DNA of 64,000 nucleotides, taken from NCBI RefSeq assembly GCF_030696665.1, contig NZ_JAUYRV010000044.1:21537-85536 (forward strand), in the 5' to 3' direction. Below the pieces are notes generated by a model. That model was given only the letters and a program-made list of their open reading frames with translations, was not told where the DNA came from and made no database searches. This stretch comes from Novosphingobium sp. GTDB taxonomy: Bacteria > Pseudomonadota > Alphaproteobacteria > Sphingomonadales > Sphingomonadaceae. A program made the position numbers and the translations under genes. Shown here piece by piece: positions 41,182 to 51,027 of the stretch. Every line of letters begins with the position of its first letter. Positions within the stretch are counted from its first letter, which is position 1.

Positions 41182-42072
41182 ATGGCTACTGTTTACGGAG
41201 CAGGTTCGTCCCGAAGGCCGGTTCGCGGCGCACGCCCACAACGTGGCGCTGTTCGGCCCGCTGCTTCTGCCCGAGAAGGGCCACGAGCTGGACCGAATTC
41301 TGTAAACAGCCTGATCCAAGACCAGATTATCCCACGCCTTCTGCTGGCACATTCCCATTCGCTGCCGCGCGGTCGCGCTTTGGGCGTTCTGTCGGTTGAC
41401 CCCGCTGATGCGGCAAAATTTGCATCGCTGCCTTTGGAGCTGGAAGCCGATGAACTGCTCGATGTAGTCGAAGCATTCATTGATCGCGGCGTTTCGGTGG
41501 AGTCGGTCTTCGTTGACCTGCTCGCCGCATCGGCAAGGCGGCTTGGGCAGCATTGGGAAGAGGATGAGTGCGATTTCCTCGACGTGACAATGGGTTTGTG
41601 GCGTCTGCAAGAGGTGATGCGCCAAGTAGCGCTGCGACATCCTCCGCTTCTACAAGGTGGTGAGGGCGGTCGATCCGCGCTGTTTTCGCCGCTGCCCGGG
41701 GATGAGCATGTGCTCGGCACTCTGATGATCGAAGAAGTGTTTGCGCGTGCAGGTTGGCAAACGGAAGCGCTGATTAGTCCTAAGCGTAAGGAATTGCTGC
41801 AAATTATAGCAGAAAAGCACTACAATCTGATAGGCTTGACCATAAGTTGTGATTGTCCTAACGCGATTTTGGCTGACCTAATTTCTGCCATTCGCAGCGT
41901 TTCTCGCGCGCCCAAGGTTCAGGTATTGATCGGTGGATACATGGTGAATGCCAATCCCGGAATTGTTGAAGCGGTTGGTGCCGATGGCACTGCTGTCGAC
42001 GCGTGTTCCGTTTTGGCGCTAGCAGAGAAGCTGGTCATGGAGTCTGGCCGTCTCCACCTGCCTCTTTTGTAG
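41182..42072 (+). CDS. ppaA: PpaA/AerR-type cobalamin-binding antirepressor
   Basis: A 296-residue regulator with a B12-binding domain (about 165-290). The motif around the cobalamin His is GDEHVLG with His176, as in AerR/PpaA rather than the classical DxHxxG. AerR/PpaA binds the PpsR/CrtJ repressor and, with light-exposed cobalamin, relieves or alters repression. The ATG at 41182 follows GGAGGGG and is preferred over the longer frame. ppsR follows after 12 bases. Confidence 0.9.
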   Translation: MATVYGAGSSRRPVRGARPQRGAVRPAASAREGPRAGPNSVNSLIQDQIIPRLLLAHSHSLPRGRALGVLSVDPADAAKFASLPLELEADELLDVVEAFIDRGVSVESVFVDLLAASARRLGQHWEEDECDFLDVTMGLWRLQEVMRQVALRHPPLLQGGEGGRSALFSPLPGDEHVLGTLMIEEVFARAGWQTEALISPKRKELLQIIAEKHYNLIGLTISCDCPNAILADLISAIRSVSRAPKVQVLIGGYMVNANPGIVEAVGADGTAVDACSVLALAEKLVMESGRLHLPLL

Positions 42073-42084
42073 CCGGATCAGGTA

Positions 42085-43506
42085 ATGTCAGGCCGCAAGA
42101 ACAGTATCGAGGGGAAGATCCCCTTCGGCAGCCCGGAGCGTCATTTTGAAGCTCTGGGCACTAACGCTGCGGCCAAGCTGGCAATGGTCGCCGGTGATAT
42201 TGCGCTGATCATAGACGACGCTGGCAAGATCATCGATTTGACGGCAAATCCTCAGGAATTTCCTGAGGCAAGCCTGTGGATCGGCCGTGACTGGCTTGAT
42301 ACCGTCACAATCGAAAGCAAGCCCAAAATCATGGAAATGCTGGCGAGTGCCCGCAAGGGCGTGACCCAGCATTGGCGTCAGGTAAATCAGATCACTGCCG
42401 ATGGCGAAGTGCCGGTGCGCTTCGTTGTGGTCAGCATCGGCCCGGGCGCAGGCAGTATCGCTTTTGGGCGCGACATGCGCGATGCGGCGGCGCTTCAGCA
42501 GCGTGTCCTTCAGGCGCAGCAATCGCTCGAACGCGATTATCTGCGCCTGCGTCAGCTTGAAGCGCGTTATCGCATGCTGTTCGAACAGACGGACGAACCT
42601 GTTCTAATCATAGACGCAGACACGTTCCGCATCCGCGAGGCCAATCACGCCGCGCACGTACTGTTCCGCGTGCGCGTAGGCACTCTGCAGGGCGGCAAGC
42701 TTACCGGACTGTTTTCCAAACCGACCCGCGAAAGCCTCATTGCCTATCTCGGTTCGGCGCTTGTCAGCAACTCGCTGCAGCCGGTTGCGGCGGAGCCGGG
42801 TGATGGGTGCGGCCCTGTAATGCTGTCGGCCAGCGGCTTCCGCGAACGTGGCGGGCAATACCTGCTCATCCGCATTTCCAGCATGACCGGCGGTTCAGAG
42901 CAGTCTTCAGGTGCGACTCTGCGGGTTATCGAAGCCATGCCTGATGCTTTTGTCCTGACCGACGAACGCATGCAGATCCAGACCGCGAACGCCGCGTTTG
43001 TCGAACTGGTTTCGGCTGCCAGTGTCGACCAGTTGCGAGACCGGCCGCTGGGCGATTTTCTCGGGCGCCCCGGCATCGATCTCGATTTGATCGACGGTCA
43101 GCTGACCAAGCACGATATCGCTCGCAACGTTGCCACCGTTGTTGGTGCAACTGACGGTTTCGAAGGGGAGCCGGTGGAACTTTCTGCCGTGCGCACGTCG
43201 GGAGAACATCCGTTCTACGGTTTCGTGATCCGCCCGATCGGCCGCCGCTTGCGCGATCTTCCAGTCTCGACTGATGCACCACGATCGGTTGAGCAGCTAA
43301 CCGAACTGGTCGGCCGCATGTCTCTGCGCGATATAGTGCGCGAGTCGACTGACCTGATCGAGCGGCTGTGCATCGAGGCTGCTCTCGAATATACCTCGAA
43401 CAATCGCGCCTCAGCTGCGGAAATCCTCGGCCTCAGCCGCCAGAGCCTTTACTCCAAGCTTCACCGCTATGGACTCGGCAATATGGCTGACAGTGTTGAC
43501 ACATAA
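42085..43506 (+). CDS. ppsR: PpsR/CrtJ photosynthesis gene repressor
   Basis: A 473-residue repressor with an N-terminal region, PAS domains (about 30-125, 160-270 and 285-385) and a Fis-type helix-turn-helix at the end (AAEILGLSRQSLYSKLHRYGL). Two Cys lie where the redox-active pair of R. sphaeroides PpsR is expected: Cys242, and Cys429 in RLCIEAALEYT within the DNA-binding domain. It represses bch, crt and puc-type genes under oxygen by binding TGT-N12-ACA sites, six of which are seen nearby. Confidence 0.95.
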   Translation: MSGRKNSIEGKIPFGSPERHFEALGTNAAAKLAMVAGDIALIIDDAGKIIDLTANPQEFPEASLWIGRDWLDTVTIESKPKIMEMLASARKGVTQHWRQVNQITADGEVPVRFVVVSIGPGAGSIAFGRDMRDAAALQQRVLQAQQSLERDYLRLRQLEARYRMLFEQTDEPVLIIDADTFRIREANHAAHVLFRVRVGTLQGGKLTGLFSKPTRESLIAYLGSALVSNSLQPVAAEPGDGCGPVMLSASGFRERGGQYLLIRISSMTGGSEQSSGATLRVIEAMPDAFVLTDERMQIQTANAAFVELVSAASVDQLRDRPLGDFLGRPGIDLDLIDGQLTKHDIARNVATVVGATDGFEGEPVELSAVRTSGEHPFYGFVIRPIGRRLRDLPVSTDAPRSVEQLTELVGRMSLRDIVRESTDLIERLCIEAALEYTSNNRASAAEILGLSRQSLYSKLHRYGLGNMADSVDT

Positions 43507-43508
43507 AC

Positions 43509-43526
43509 TGTCAATTTGATTTGACG
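43509..43526. promoter_or_regulatory. PpsR-like box before bchG
   Basis: TGTCAATTTGATTTGACG, three bases after the ppsR stop and 30 bases before bchG. It has the same TGTCA-N8-TGACG form as the bchF-side box. Two more TGACA half-sites (43488-43492, 43497-43501) lie just upstream in the end of ppsR. Confidence 0.55.
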
Positions 43527-43555
43527 CTTGTGCTTGGTCGGCATAGTCTCTGGGC

Positions 43556-44458
43556 ATGGCGCGATCAGCAGTATCGACGGGTAATAGACCGCTTCCGGCA
43601 CCTCGTGATGTCCTGGAACTTCTGAAGCCAATCACGTGGTTCCCGCCGATGTGGGCGCTGCTCTGCGGTGTCGTATCATCGGGTGTTGCGCCGTTATCCC
43701 GATGGACGTTTCTGCTTGCCGGAATTGCGCTGACTGGGCCGCTGGTCTGCGGCACAAGCCAAGCAGTGAATGACTGGTTTGATCGGCATGTCGATGCGAT
43801 CAACGAGCCGAACCGCCCTATTCCTTCAGGCAGGATCGCTGGCCGTTGGGGCCTCTACATTGCCATTGGCTGGACAATCCTCTCGGTCGGCATCGCCGCG
43901 TTGACGGGTAAGTGGGTGTTGTTTGCAACCCTGTTCGGCCTTGTCTGTGCATGGGCCTATAGCGCGCCGCCGTTCCGCCTGAAGACGAGCGGCTGGGTCG
44001 GCCCTGCGGTAGTTGCGCTGACGTATGAGGGGTTGAGCTGGTTCACCGGCGCAGCGGTTATGGCAGGCGCACTGCCTTCGCTGCATATTCTCATCATTCT
44101 GCTGCTCTACAGCGTTGGTGCGCATGGCATCATGACGCTGAACGATTTCAAGGCAGTCGAAGGTGATCGCGCCACTGGCCTGCGCTCGCTTCCCGTGGTG
44201 CTGGGCGAGCGGCCCGCCGCACTGCTGGCCAGCATCGTAATGGCGGTGCCTCAGATTGTCGTGATTTTGCTGATGGTGGTGTGGGGGCACACGGTTTCGG
44301 CGATTGCCGTCGGCGTTGTGCTGGCCGTGCAACTTGCCCTGATGCCCCGGTTGGTCTCGGCACCGGCGAAGAACGCCCCTTGGTACAATGCCACCGGCGT
44401 CTCGCTCTATGTGCTCGGCATGATGGCGGCTGCGCTCGGACTTGGAGGATATGTGTGA
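43556..44458 (+). CDS. bchG: Bacteriochlorophyll synthase
   Basis: A 300-residue UbiA-family prenyltransferase that esterifies bacteriochlorophyllide with geranylgeranyl diphosphate in the membrane. The Asp-rich site is NDWFDRHVDAINEPNRPIPSG, and family stretches are LLKPITWFPPMWALLCG and GAHGIMTLNDFKAVEGDRATGLRSLPV. About nine hydrophobic segments are present. It overlaps the next gene by one base. Confidence 0.97.
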   Translation: MARSAVSTGNRPLPAPRDVLELLKPITWFPPMWALLCGVVSSGVAPLSRWTFLLAGIALTGPLVCGTSQAVNDWFDRHVDAINEPNRPIPSGRIAGRWGLYIAIGWTILSVGIAALTGKWVLFATLFGLVCAWAYSAPPFRLKTSGWVGPAVVALTYEGLSWFTGAAVMAGALPSLHILIILLLYSVGAHGIMTLNDFKAVEGDRATGLRSLPVVLGERPAALLASIVMAVPQIVVILLMVVWGHTVSAIAVGVVLAVQLALMPRLVSAPAKNAPWYNATGVSLYVLGMMAAALGLGGYV

Positions 44459-45771
44459 TGCAAGGCAGTTTCGGATGGTGGTCGATCGTCCGGCTCGGCG
44501 CAGTGCAGGCTTCGATTGGCGCGATGGTCATGCTTGCCACCTCGCTGCTCAACCGGGTGATGGTGCTCGAATACGGCCTCGCTGCCGGAATCCCGGCAGG
44601 TCTCGTGGCGTGGCACTATGCGGTGCAACTCTCGCGTCCGGTTTGGGGGCATGGTTCGGACATGGGCCGCCGCCGCACGCCGTGGGTGCTGGTTGGCATG
44701 GCGATGCTCGGGCTTGGTGCCCTCACAGCGGTTCATTCCACGACCATGCTGGATGAAGCGCGCGGCACCGGCATAGCGCTTTCCATTGTGGCTTTCACGC
44801 TGATCGGCGCGGGCGTGGGGGCTGCGGGAACCTCGATGCTGGCGATCCTCGCATCGGGTGTTGCACCAGAACGGCGCGCTGCTGCCGCTGCAACAACGTG
44901 GATCATGATGGTGTGCGGCATCGTCATTTCCGCCGGAACCGCAGGCGCACTGCTTGATCCGTTCAGTGAGGAGCGCCTGTTCAATGTCGCCAGCGGCGTG
45001 GTGGCGGTTGCCGTGCTGGTAACTTGCGCTGCCATGTTCCGGTTGGAAGACAAGGTCGGCGTGATCGCGCGTGATGCCGGCGGCGACGCGCCAGCGGGCT
45101 TTGCCGATGCGCTGCGCGAAATCTATCACGAACCCGAAGCGCGCCGCTTCACCCTGTTCATCTTCGTTTCCATGCTTGCCTATTCCATGCAGGATTTGAT
45201 CCTTGAACCGTTTGCCGGGCTGGTTTTCGGCATGACGCCGGGGCAGTCGACCAGTCTCTCTGGCTTGCAGCATGGCGGCGTTTTGATCGGCATGATCGTG
45301 ACCGGGATTGGCGGCAGCGCTTTTGCTGGGCGCATGCCGGTGGAATTGCGGGTGTGGACCATGCTCGGGTGCCTCGGCTCTGCCGCTGCGCTCATCGGAT
45401 TGGCGATGGCTGCGGCGTTCGGCGCTGGCTGGCCGATTGCAGCGAACGTCGCGGCACTTGGCTTCTTCAACGGTGCATTTGCCGTTTCTGCCATCGGTTC
45501 CATGATGGGGCTGGCAGGCGCAGGTAAGCGGACGCGCGAAGGCGTGCGGATGGGCGTCTGGGGCACTGCGCAGGCTATCGCTTTTGGGCTTGGTGGACTT
45601 GCAGGCGCTCTTGGCGTTGATGCCGTGCGCGGGCTGACCGGGCAGGTGGGCACCGCGTTCCAACTGATTTTCGCAGTCGAGGCGGGGCTGTTCCTGCTCT
45701 CGGCCATGCTGGCGATGCGCGTGGCGACACGCAGGGCACCGGCCATCGCTTTGGGAGTGGCAGGGATATGA
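44458..45771 (+). CDS. PucC-like BCD-family transporter between bchG and bchP
   Basis: A 437-residue MFS-type membrane protein of the bacteriochlorophyll-delivery family, paralogous to lhaA in this cluster (compare MLATSLLNRVMVLEYGLAAGIPAGLVAWHYAVQLSRPVWGHGSD). Homologues between bchG and bchP are known as orf428 or bch2. It probably handles pigment delivery or export. Its ATG overlaps the bchG stop (TGATG). Confidence 0.93.
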   Translation: MQGSFGWWSIVRLGAVQASIGAMVMLATSLLNRVMVLEYGLAAGIPAGLVAWHYAVQLSRPVWGHGSDMGRRRTPWVLVGMAMLGLGALTAVHSTTMLDEARGTGIALSIVAFTLIGAGVGAAGTSMLAILASGVAPERRAAAAATTWIMMVCGIVISAGTAGALLDPFSEERLFNVASGVVAVAVLVTCAAMFRLEDKVGVIARDAGGDAPAGFADALREIYHEPEARRFTLFIFVSMLAYSMQDLILEPFAGLVFGMTPGQSTSLSGLQHGGVLIGMIVTGIGGSAFAGRMPVELRVWTMLGCLGSAAALIGLAMAAAFGAGWPIAANVAALGFFNGAFAVSAIGSMMGLAGAGKRTREGVRMGVWGTAQAIAFGLGGLAGALGVDAVRGLTGQVGTAFQLIFAVEAGLFLLSAMLAMRVATRRAPAIALGVAGI

Positions 45772-46967
45772 GCGCGATCAGCCAGTTCGATGTCGTTGTT
45801 GTCGGTGGCGGCCCTTGCGGGGCGACCACGGCGTGGGATCTTGCCCGCAGCGGCCATAGCGTGCTGCTGCTGGACCGGGCAGGGCGGATAAAGCCCTGCG
45901 GAGGCGCTGTCCCGCCGCGCCTGCTTGAGGAATTCGACGTGCCACAATCGTTGCTGGTGGCGCGTGCGCGCTCTGCCCGCATGGTCGCGCCATCGAACCG
46001 CGCGGTGGACATGCCGGTGGGGGAAATCGGCTTTGTCGGCATGGTTGATCGCGAAGTCTTTGACGAATGGCTGCGCGCCCGTGCCGAAGCAGCTGGGGCT
46101 GTGCGCCGCACCGGCACTTATGAAAGCATCGAGCGTGATGGCGGTGACGGCGCAATCGTCTGCTACAGCCAGAGCCGGGGCGGTGAAATCGGCAAAGTCC
46201 GCGCGCGGCTGGTGATCGGCGCGGATGGCGCACGCTCTGGCATCGCGCGTGAGAACATTCCGGGGGCCGAACGCAACCCTTGCGTTTTCGCCTATCACGA
46301 AGTCGTCCGCTCGCCCCAATCAACGCCTCAGGGGTTCGATGGGGCGCGTTGTGACGTGCTGTATCAGGGCCGCCTCTCGCCCGATTTCTATGCGTGGGTT
46401 TTCCCCCACGGCGATACTTCCAGCATCGGTGTGGGGAGCGCGAACAAGGGCTTTTCACTGCGCGGATCGGTGAAGACCCTGCGCGAGGATCTGGGGCTGC
46501 AAGGCTGTGAGACAATCCGCCGTGAAGGCGCGCCAATCCCGCTCAAGCCGTTGAAACGCTGGGATAATGGGCGTGACGTGCTGGTTGCCGGCGATGCGGC
46601 AGGCGTGGTCGCCCCGGCATCGGGTGAAGGTATCTACTATGCGATGGCCTGCGGACGCGTTGCGGCGCAGACTGCTCAGGCTTTTCTTGCATCAGGCAAT
46701 CCTGCTGTGCTGAAGCGCGCGCGCAAGGACTTCCTCAAGGCGCATGGCCGCGTCTTCTGGATACTCGGCGTGATGCAGTACTTCTGGTATTCCAGCGACA
46801 AGCGGCGCGAACGCTTTGTAGAGATGTGCGCAGACCGTGATGTGCAGCAACTGACCTGGCAAGCCTATATGAACAAGAAGCTGGTCCGCGCCAATCCGAT
46901 GGCGCACGTGCGCATCTTCCTGAAGGATTGCGCGCATCTGCTGGGCCTGCGGCCTGTCGTGCAATGA
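45768..46967 (+). CDS. bchP: Geranylgeranyl reductase BchP
   Basis: A 399-residue FAD enzyme that reduces the geranylgeranyl tail to phytyl. The N-terminal Rossmann motif is VVVVGGGPCGATTAWDLARSG, followed by PCGGAVPPRLLEEF and the second FAD motif VLVAGDAAGVVAPASGEGIYYAM. It overlaps its upstream neighbour and tspO by 4 bases. Confidence 0.97.
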   Translation: MSAISQFDVVVVGGGPCGATTAWDLARSGHSVLLLDRAGRIKPCGGAVPPRLLEEFDVPQSLLVARARSARMVAPSNRAVDMPVGEIGFVGMVDREVFDEWLRARAEAAGAVRRTGTYESIERDGGDGAIVCYSQSRGGEIGKVRARLVIGADGARSGIARENIPGAERNPCVFAYHEVVRSPQSTPQGFDGARCDVLYQGRLSPDFYAWVFPHGDTSSIGVGSANKGFSLRGSVKTLREDLGLQGCETIRREGAPIPLKPLKRWDNGRDVLVAGDAAGVVAPASGEGIYYAMACGRVAAQTAQAFLASGNPAVLKRARKDFLKAHGRVFWILGVMQYFWYSSDKRRERFVEMCADRDVQQLTWQAYMNKKLVRANPMAHVRIFLKDCAHLLGLRPVVQ

Positions 46968-47446
46968 CCCGCGCGGCATTTGTTCCGATTGGCATTGCCT
47001 CGCTGGCAGCTTTCGGGGTGGCGATGCTGGGGGGGACGATTACCGATCTCGGGCCGTGGTATGAATCGCTGGCAAAGCCCGATTTTACTCCGCCGCGCCC
47101 AGTATTCCCTATCGCATGGACGACGATCTTTGCGCTCGCGGCCATTGCTGGCGTTTCAGCGTGGCGCGCGGCGAAAGACTCGCGCACATCGGACACGTTG
47201 ATCGGCCTCTTTGCGCTCAACGGCTTTCTCAATCTGCTGTGGAGCCTGCTGTTCTTCCGCATGCAGCGGCCCGACTGGGCGTTCTACGAACTGATCCTGC
47301 TCTGGCTCTCGATCGCGGCGCTGATCATCTACTGCGGTCGCGTCTCACGCACGGCATCCCTGCTGCTCGTGCCTTACCTTGTATGGGTTACCGCTGCTGG
47401 TGCGCTCAACTGGGAAGTCGTCCGCCTAAACGCGCCGTTTGGTTGA
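46964..47446 (+). CDS. tspO: TspO/MBR family protein
   Basis: A 160-residue five-helix outer-membrane-type tryptophan-rich sensory protein. The signature WYESLAKPDFTPPRPVFPIAWT, NGFLNLLWSLLFF and the final WVTAAGALNWEVVRLN are all present. In R. sphaeroides, TspO binds porphyrins and dampens photosynthesis gene expression in oxygen. Its start overlaps the bchP stop (ATGA). Confidence 0.95.
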   Translation: MTRAAFVPIGIASLAAFGVAMLGGTITDLGPWYESLAKPDFTPPRPVFPIAWTTIFALAAIAGVSAWRAAKDSRTSDTLIGLFALNGFLNLLWSLLFFRMQRPDWAFYELILLWLSIAALIIYCGRVSRTASLLLVPYLVWVTAAGALNWEVVRLNAPFG

Positions 47447-47457
47447 ACGGACCGGTG

Positions 47458-47709
47458 ATGGAATCGCTTTTTGCCAGCGGGCATGCGGCCGACATCGTCC
47501 TTGCAGCTTTGCTGATTGAAGGCATTTGGCTGGCGTTGCGCGGGTGGCCGTTGCGCACATTGATGACCATGCTGCTCCCCGCTGCACTCATCGTGCTTGG
47601 CTTGCGTGCAGCGCTAGTTGGCGCGGCATGGCCGTGGATCTCGCTGCCGATTGCACTGTCGTTCCCCGTCCATCTGGCCGACGTCATTGCGCGTGCCCGC
47701 AAACGCTGA
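47458..47709 (+). CDS. Small membrane protein downstream of tspO
   Basis: An 83-residue protein with three probable membrane helices (about 8-28, 33-54 and 58-76) and a basic end RARKR. It lies 11 bases after tspO and before the terminator that closes the unit, so it is the last gene of ppaA-ppsR-bchG-bchP-tspO. A GTG precedes the ATG directly. Family and function are unknown. Confidence 0.65.
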   Translation: MESLFASGHAADIVLAALLIEGIWLALRGWPLRTLMTMLLPAALIVLGLRAALVGAAWPWISLPIALSFPVHLADVIARARKR

Positions 47710-47724
47710 GCGCTGAACCTGCAC

Positions 47725-47764
47725 AAAAAAGGGGTCCGTCGGGCCAAGCCAGACGAACCCCTTG
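47725..47764. terminator. Bidirectional terminator between the tspO unit and pufC
   Basis: AAGGGGTCCGTC (47729-47740) pairs with GACGAACCCCTT (47752-47763) with one mismatch. An A tract on the left gives the T run needed on the minus strand, so it mainly ends the puf transcript. Confidence 0.75.
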
Positions 47765-47788
47765 AGGAACCCACATATTTGCGGGGGA

Positions 47789-48865
47789 TCAGTGTGTCGC
47801 GGTGCTTACTGCCGCAGCGGCCGGAACTGCTGGTGCTGCTGGCACTGCCGCCGGGATAGAAGTTGGCGCGCCCCACAGTGCGGGATAGTCCTTGGCCATC
47901 TTGTACCCGCCCATCGGCTTTGCCTTACCCTGATGGCAGGTGGCGCAGCTGACTTTGAACGGATCGCCCATCGGTCCCTTGCGGTGCGCGGGGAAGGCAT
48001 CCTTCAGCGGGCTGATATACTGGCCGTTCACATCGCGGACCATGCGCAACCCGTACCACGCCGTCGCGCGCTGTGGCGTGCTGATGTTCCACGGTTTGAA
48101 CGCCTGCGCGTTGTGGCAGTAGGTGCAATTGACGCCCAATGACTGCGAAAGGTGCATCATCAGCGCATATTGCGGCTCGGTTTCCATCGTCGTCAGCTTG
48201 TTGGCTGCCGTGGGATGCATGCCATCGGAAACCACGCGGATGCTCTTGTCGCTTTTCGCATCGCCGCTCAGGTAAATTGCCAGCGAAGCGTTGGGCAGGG
48301 ACGAATAGGCCGTTGCCGCAATCGGCGCGTTTTGCCCGTGCAGATTGCCGATGATCCCCTTCTTGCCGGGCTCCGGCAAAGCCCAGTAATTGGCGGGGAT
48401 GGCATTGCCACGGTGGCAGGTCCAGCAAGTGACGCCGGTGGTGCCGACGTGCTTGTCCCAGTTGGTGTTTATGTTGCGCGTCATCTGCAACATCTTGCGC
48501 GCCACAACCTTGGTATAGACCTCGTCCGAGGCCATGTTTTCAGGGTTGTGGCAGTAGTTGCAGCCCTGTTCAGGCGCGACCCACGCGGTGATCGCGGCCA
48601 TCGTGTAGGTGAACTGCTCTTCCGAGACGTCCCCCAGCACCTGCACGTTCTGATAGGCTGCACCTGCGCGCGGACCTTCGGTCGATGGCGGGTCATAGGG
48701 CGGGGCGGGAACCTCGTCCTTGGCCAGGGCCACCTTTTTCAAGGTGACCGTGTCCATCCCCGTCCCGCGATGCCCGTTCTGAACCGATTGCTTTGGCCCC
48801 AGCTCGCACCCTGTCAGGGTGAGAGCAGCGGTCGCCAATGCGGCGATTGCGATTGTCCTTTTCAT
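47789..48865 (-). CDS. pufC: Reaction centre tetraheme cytochrome subunit
   Basis: A 358-residue lipoprotein cytochrome. The signal ends in lipobox LTLTGC, and four heme motifs follow: CNYCH, CWTCH, CTYCH and CATCH. It donates electrons to the special pair on the periplasmic side. The start at 48865 overlaps the pufM stop (ATGA); the longer frame is rejected. A short Ala/Pro-rich tail follows the last heme. Confidence 0.97.
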   Translation of the reverse strand: MKRTIAIAALATAALTLTGCELGPKQSVQNGHRGTGMDTVTLKKVALAKDEVPAPPYDPPSTEGPRAGAAYQNVQVLGDVSEEQFTYTMAAITAWVAPEQGCNYCHNPENMASDEVYTKVVARKMLQMTRNINTNWDKHVGTTGVTCWTCHRGNAIPANYWALPEPGKKGIIGNLHGQNAPIAATAYSSLPNASLAIYLSGDAKSDKSIRVVSDGMHPTAANKLTTMETEPQYALMMHLSQSLGVNCTYCHNAQAFKPWNISTPQRATAWYGLRMVRDVNGQYISPLKDAFPAHRKGPMGDPFKVSCATCHQGKAKPMGGYKMAKDYPALWGAPTSIPAAVPAAPAVPAAAAVSTATH

Positions 48866-49836
48866 TGGGCCGAACTCCCCAGCGTGGCGGGATCGATGAC
48901 CCCTGTATCGGGATAGAGCGCGGCATAACCATGCTGCTGCGCCCACAGATACCAGTTGTCGACCACGGTGCCCGTCAGCAGGATGCCTATGCCGCCCGTA
49001 AGCGTCGTCAGCACCGCGAACCACCACGCCCAGCGATGGATCGATTCCATCGTGGCGTTAAAGCCCATCGTCCAGCGCCAGAACAGTGCTGCGCGTTCAG
49101 ACGCCGTGCCGCGATCAGTGATCTGTTCGATCTCGCGCTCACCACCGTAACGGCCCACCGCCAGAATGGTCGCCCCGTGCATCGCAAAGAGCAGGGTTGA
49201 GCCATAGAGGAAGGCAATCGAGAACGCGTGGAACGGGTTGTAGAACAGGTTCCCGTAACGGATCGAGAAGGCTGCCGTCCAATCGAGGTGCGGGAAGATG
49301 CCGAAGGGCACCGCCTCTGACCACGAACCCATGAACAGCGGACGGATGAAGCCGAGTGTGAGGTAGAGCCAGATCGCCGAGGCAAAGGCCCAAGCCACGT
49401 GCGTTCCCATCCCCAGCGCGCGGGCGCGGGTGTAGGTGCGCACCCACCACAGCAGGATCGAGGTCGTTAGGCAGAACCCGGCCATGATCCACCAGCCACC
49501 CTCGGCTAGCGGGACGAAGGGGGTGAAGCCATACTTGGGCGCAGGCGGCTCAAGCGAAAGCCAAGGCAGCATCCGCACGAACTGGATCGGGTCCCAATTG
49601 ACCGAGGCGAGCATGTTCAGCCCGATGATCTCGATTGCAAAGAACCCGAAGATCAGCGCGAACACGCCGGTCCAGCCCAGATAGATCGGACCGAGCTGCG
49701 CATTGCCGATCAGGCCGATGAGGTAGCTGAAGGAACCCTTCCCAATGCGCGGCTCGCTGCCGGGGGGAAGGGCGATCCCTGCCTCGGGCTCGCCCCGAAG
49801 CTGGACCTGGGTGAAAATGTTCTGATAGGTCGCCAT
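48862..49836 (-). CDS. pufM: Photosynthetic reaction centre M subunit
   Basis: A 324-residue five-helix subunit. It begins [15 protein letters not shown] and contains [47 protein letters not shown], with the special-pair and iron-binding His regions. It is of normal length for a centre that carries PufC. It is 14 bases after pufL. Confidence 0.98.
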   Translation of the reverse strand: MATYQNIFTQVQLRGEPEAGIALPPGSEPRIGKGSFSYLIGLIGNAQLGPIYLGWTGVFALIFGFFAIEIIGLNMLASVNWDPIQFVRMLPWLSLEPPAPKYGFTPFVPLAEGGWWIMAGFCLTTSILLWWVRTYTRARALGMGTHVAWAFASAIWLYLTLGFIRPLFMGSWSEAVPFGIFPHLDWTAAFSIRYGNLFYNPFHAFSIAFLYGSTLLFAMHGATILAVGRYGGEREIEQITDRGTASERAALFWRWTMGFNATMESIHRWAWWFAVLTTLTGGIGILLTGTVVDNWYLWAQQHGYAALYPDTGVIDPATLGSSAQ

Positions 49837-49850
49837 CGCTCAGTGCTCCT

Positions 49851-50675
49851 TCACGACCAGATCGGCAGGTTAAGCCACCAGGTCCACCATTCGGGCCAGC
49901 CCTTGGTCCACAGCGGCCCGCTGATCACGATGCACACCGCGCTCCAGAACCCTGCGTTCATTGCCAGCAGCAGACCCACGCGGTGGATACCGAGCGTGCC
50001 GACCGAATAGCCGATCAGGTCGCGGAAGAAGGTGTCCTCGTATTCCGGTGACTTCACTTCGCCGCCTTCGGGCGGGTTCACCGCCGAAAGCACCAGCGCG
50101 CCATGCAATGCCAGCGCCAGCGCGGTCGTAAAGAAGAACGAGACCGCCAGCATGTGCGCCGGATTGTAGTGGAAGTGCAGGTACTGATACCCTGTATTGG
50201 AAACCCAGTCGAGGTGGCTGAATATCCCGTAGGGGAACCCGAAGTGCCATCCGCCCAGCAGAACGGGGCGGATCACCACCAGTGTGAAATACGCGAAGAT
50301 CGCCATGCCGAAGGCTGCCGGCACATGGTATCCCATGCCCAGCTTGCGGCATATTTCCACTTCGCGCATCGCCCAGCTGGTGAATGATATGAGCGCGCAG
50401 ACTGTGATGACCTGCCAGAACCCGCCCTGGGCAAGCGGCGCAAAGCCGAGGCCGTATTTCAGGTCAGGCGGTTCAATCGATATCAGCCACGGGTTCCATG
50501 TCGGTCCCTGTGAGGCTGCGTAGAAGATGAGTGCAGTGCCTAGCGATGCAAAGATCGCGGTCACCACACCAAAGAAACCGACGTAGAACGGACCCACCCA
50601 GAAATCGAACAGGTCGCCGCCGATCAACGTGCCACCGCGAACGCGGTATTTTCGTTCGAAACTAAGGAGTGCCAT
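49851..50675 (-). CDS. pufL: Photosynthetic reaction centre L subunit
   Basis: A 274-residue five-helix subunit. It begins [37 protein letters not shown], with [30 protein letters not shown] carrying the pigment and iron His. The ribosome-binding site is GGGGAGGGG, directly after a hairpin at 50689-50707. Confidence 0.98.
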   Translation of the reverse strand: MALLSFERKYRVRGGTLIGGDLFDFWVGPFYVGFFGVVTAIFASLGTALIFYAASQGPTWNPWLISIEPPDLKYGLGFAPLAQGGFWQVITVCALISFTSWAMREVEICRKLGMGYHVPAAFGMAIFAYFTLVVIRPVLLGGWHFGFPYGIFSHLDWVSNTGYQYLHFHYNPAHMLAVSFFFTTALALALHGALVLSAVNPPEGGEVKSPEYEDTFFRDLIGYSVGTLGIHRVGLLLAMNAGFWSAVCIVISGPLWTKGWPEWWTWWLNLPIWS

Positions 50676-50688
50676 GATTCTACCCCTC

Positions 50689-50707
50689 CCCGTCGCGGCG
50701 CGACGGG
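50689..50707 (-). repeat. Hairpin upstream of pufL
   Basis: CCCGTCGC and GCGACGGG pair around GGC. In the transcript it ends against the pufL ribosome-binding site and could influence pufL translation or protect the 3' segment. Confidence 0.55.
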
Positions 50708-50736
50708 ATCTGTTTGTTTATTTTTCGAAGCCACCG

Positions 50737-50764
50737 GAGGCGGCGACGGGGACGCCGCCGCCTC
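50737..50764 (-). promoter_or_regulatory. pufBA-pufL intercistronic stabilising hairpin
   Basis: GAGGCGGCG and CGCCGCCTC pair perfectly around a 10-base loop, just after the pufA stop. In Rhodobacter such hairpins block 3' decay and keep pufBA mRNA in excess over pufLM; the position here is the same. Confidence 0.7.
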
Positions 50765-50779
50765 TCGCACAGGCGTTTT

Positions 50780-50962
50780 TCAGGGTGCCGCTGGCGCCGC
50801 TGCTGCCTGTTTCATGCCCTGCGCCGAGTTCGGACCGTCGAGCCAGTTGAAGGTATCGGTGCTGAGCAGGATGAAGTGAATCACCAGCGCAAGCACGAAA
50901 AGGAACGCGAACAGCGCGACAAGCGCCCTGCGCGGATCGAAAATAAGCCAGACTCTCCACAT
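50780..50962 (-). CDS. pufA: Light-harvesting 1 alpha polypeptide
   Basis: A 60-residue antenna polypeptide with one membrane helix. The N-terminus [14 protein letters not shown] is typical, and the pigment-ligating His lies in [17 protein letters not shown]. It ends in an Ala/Pro-rich tail of about 13 residues. It starts after AGGAT, 65 bases after pufB. Confidence 0.96.
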   Translation of the reverse strand: MWRVWLIFDPRRALVALFAFLFVLALVIHFILLSTDTFNWLDGPNSAQGMKQAAAAPAAP

Positions 50963-51027
50963 GGTGTATATCCTTGTGCAAGTTGAAAAAATCCCGCCTC
51001 AGGCAAGCCTGCCAGCGGAACGGAATG

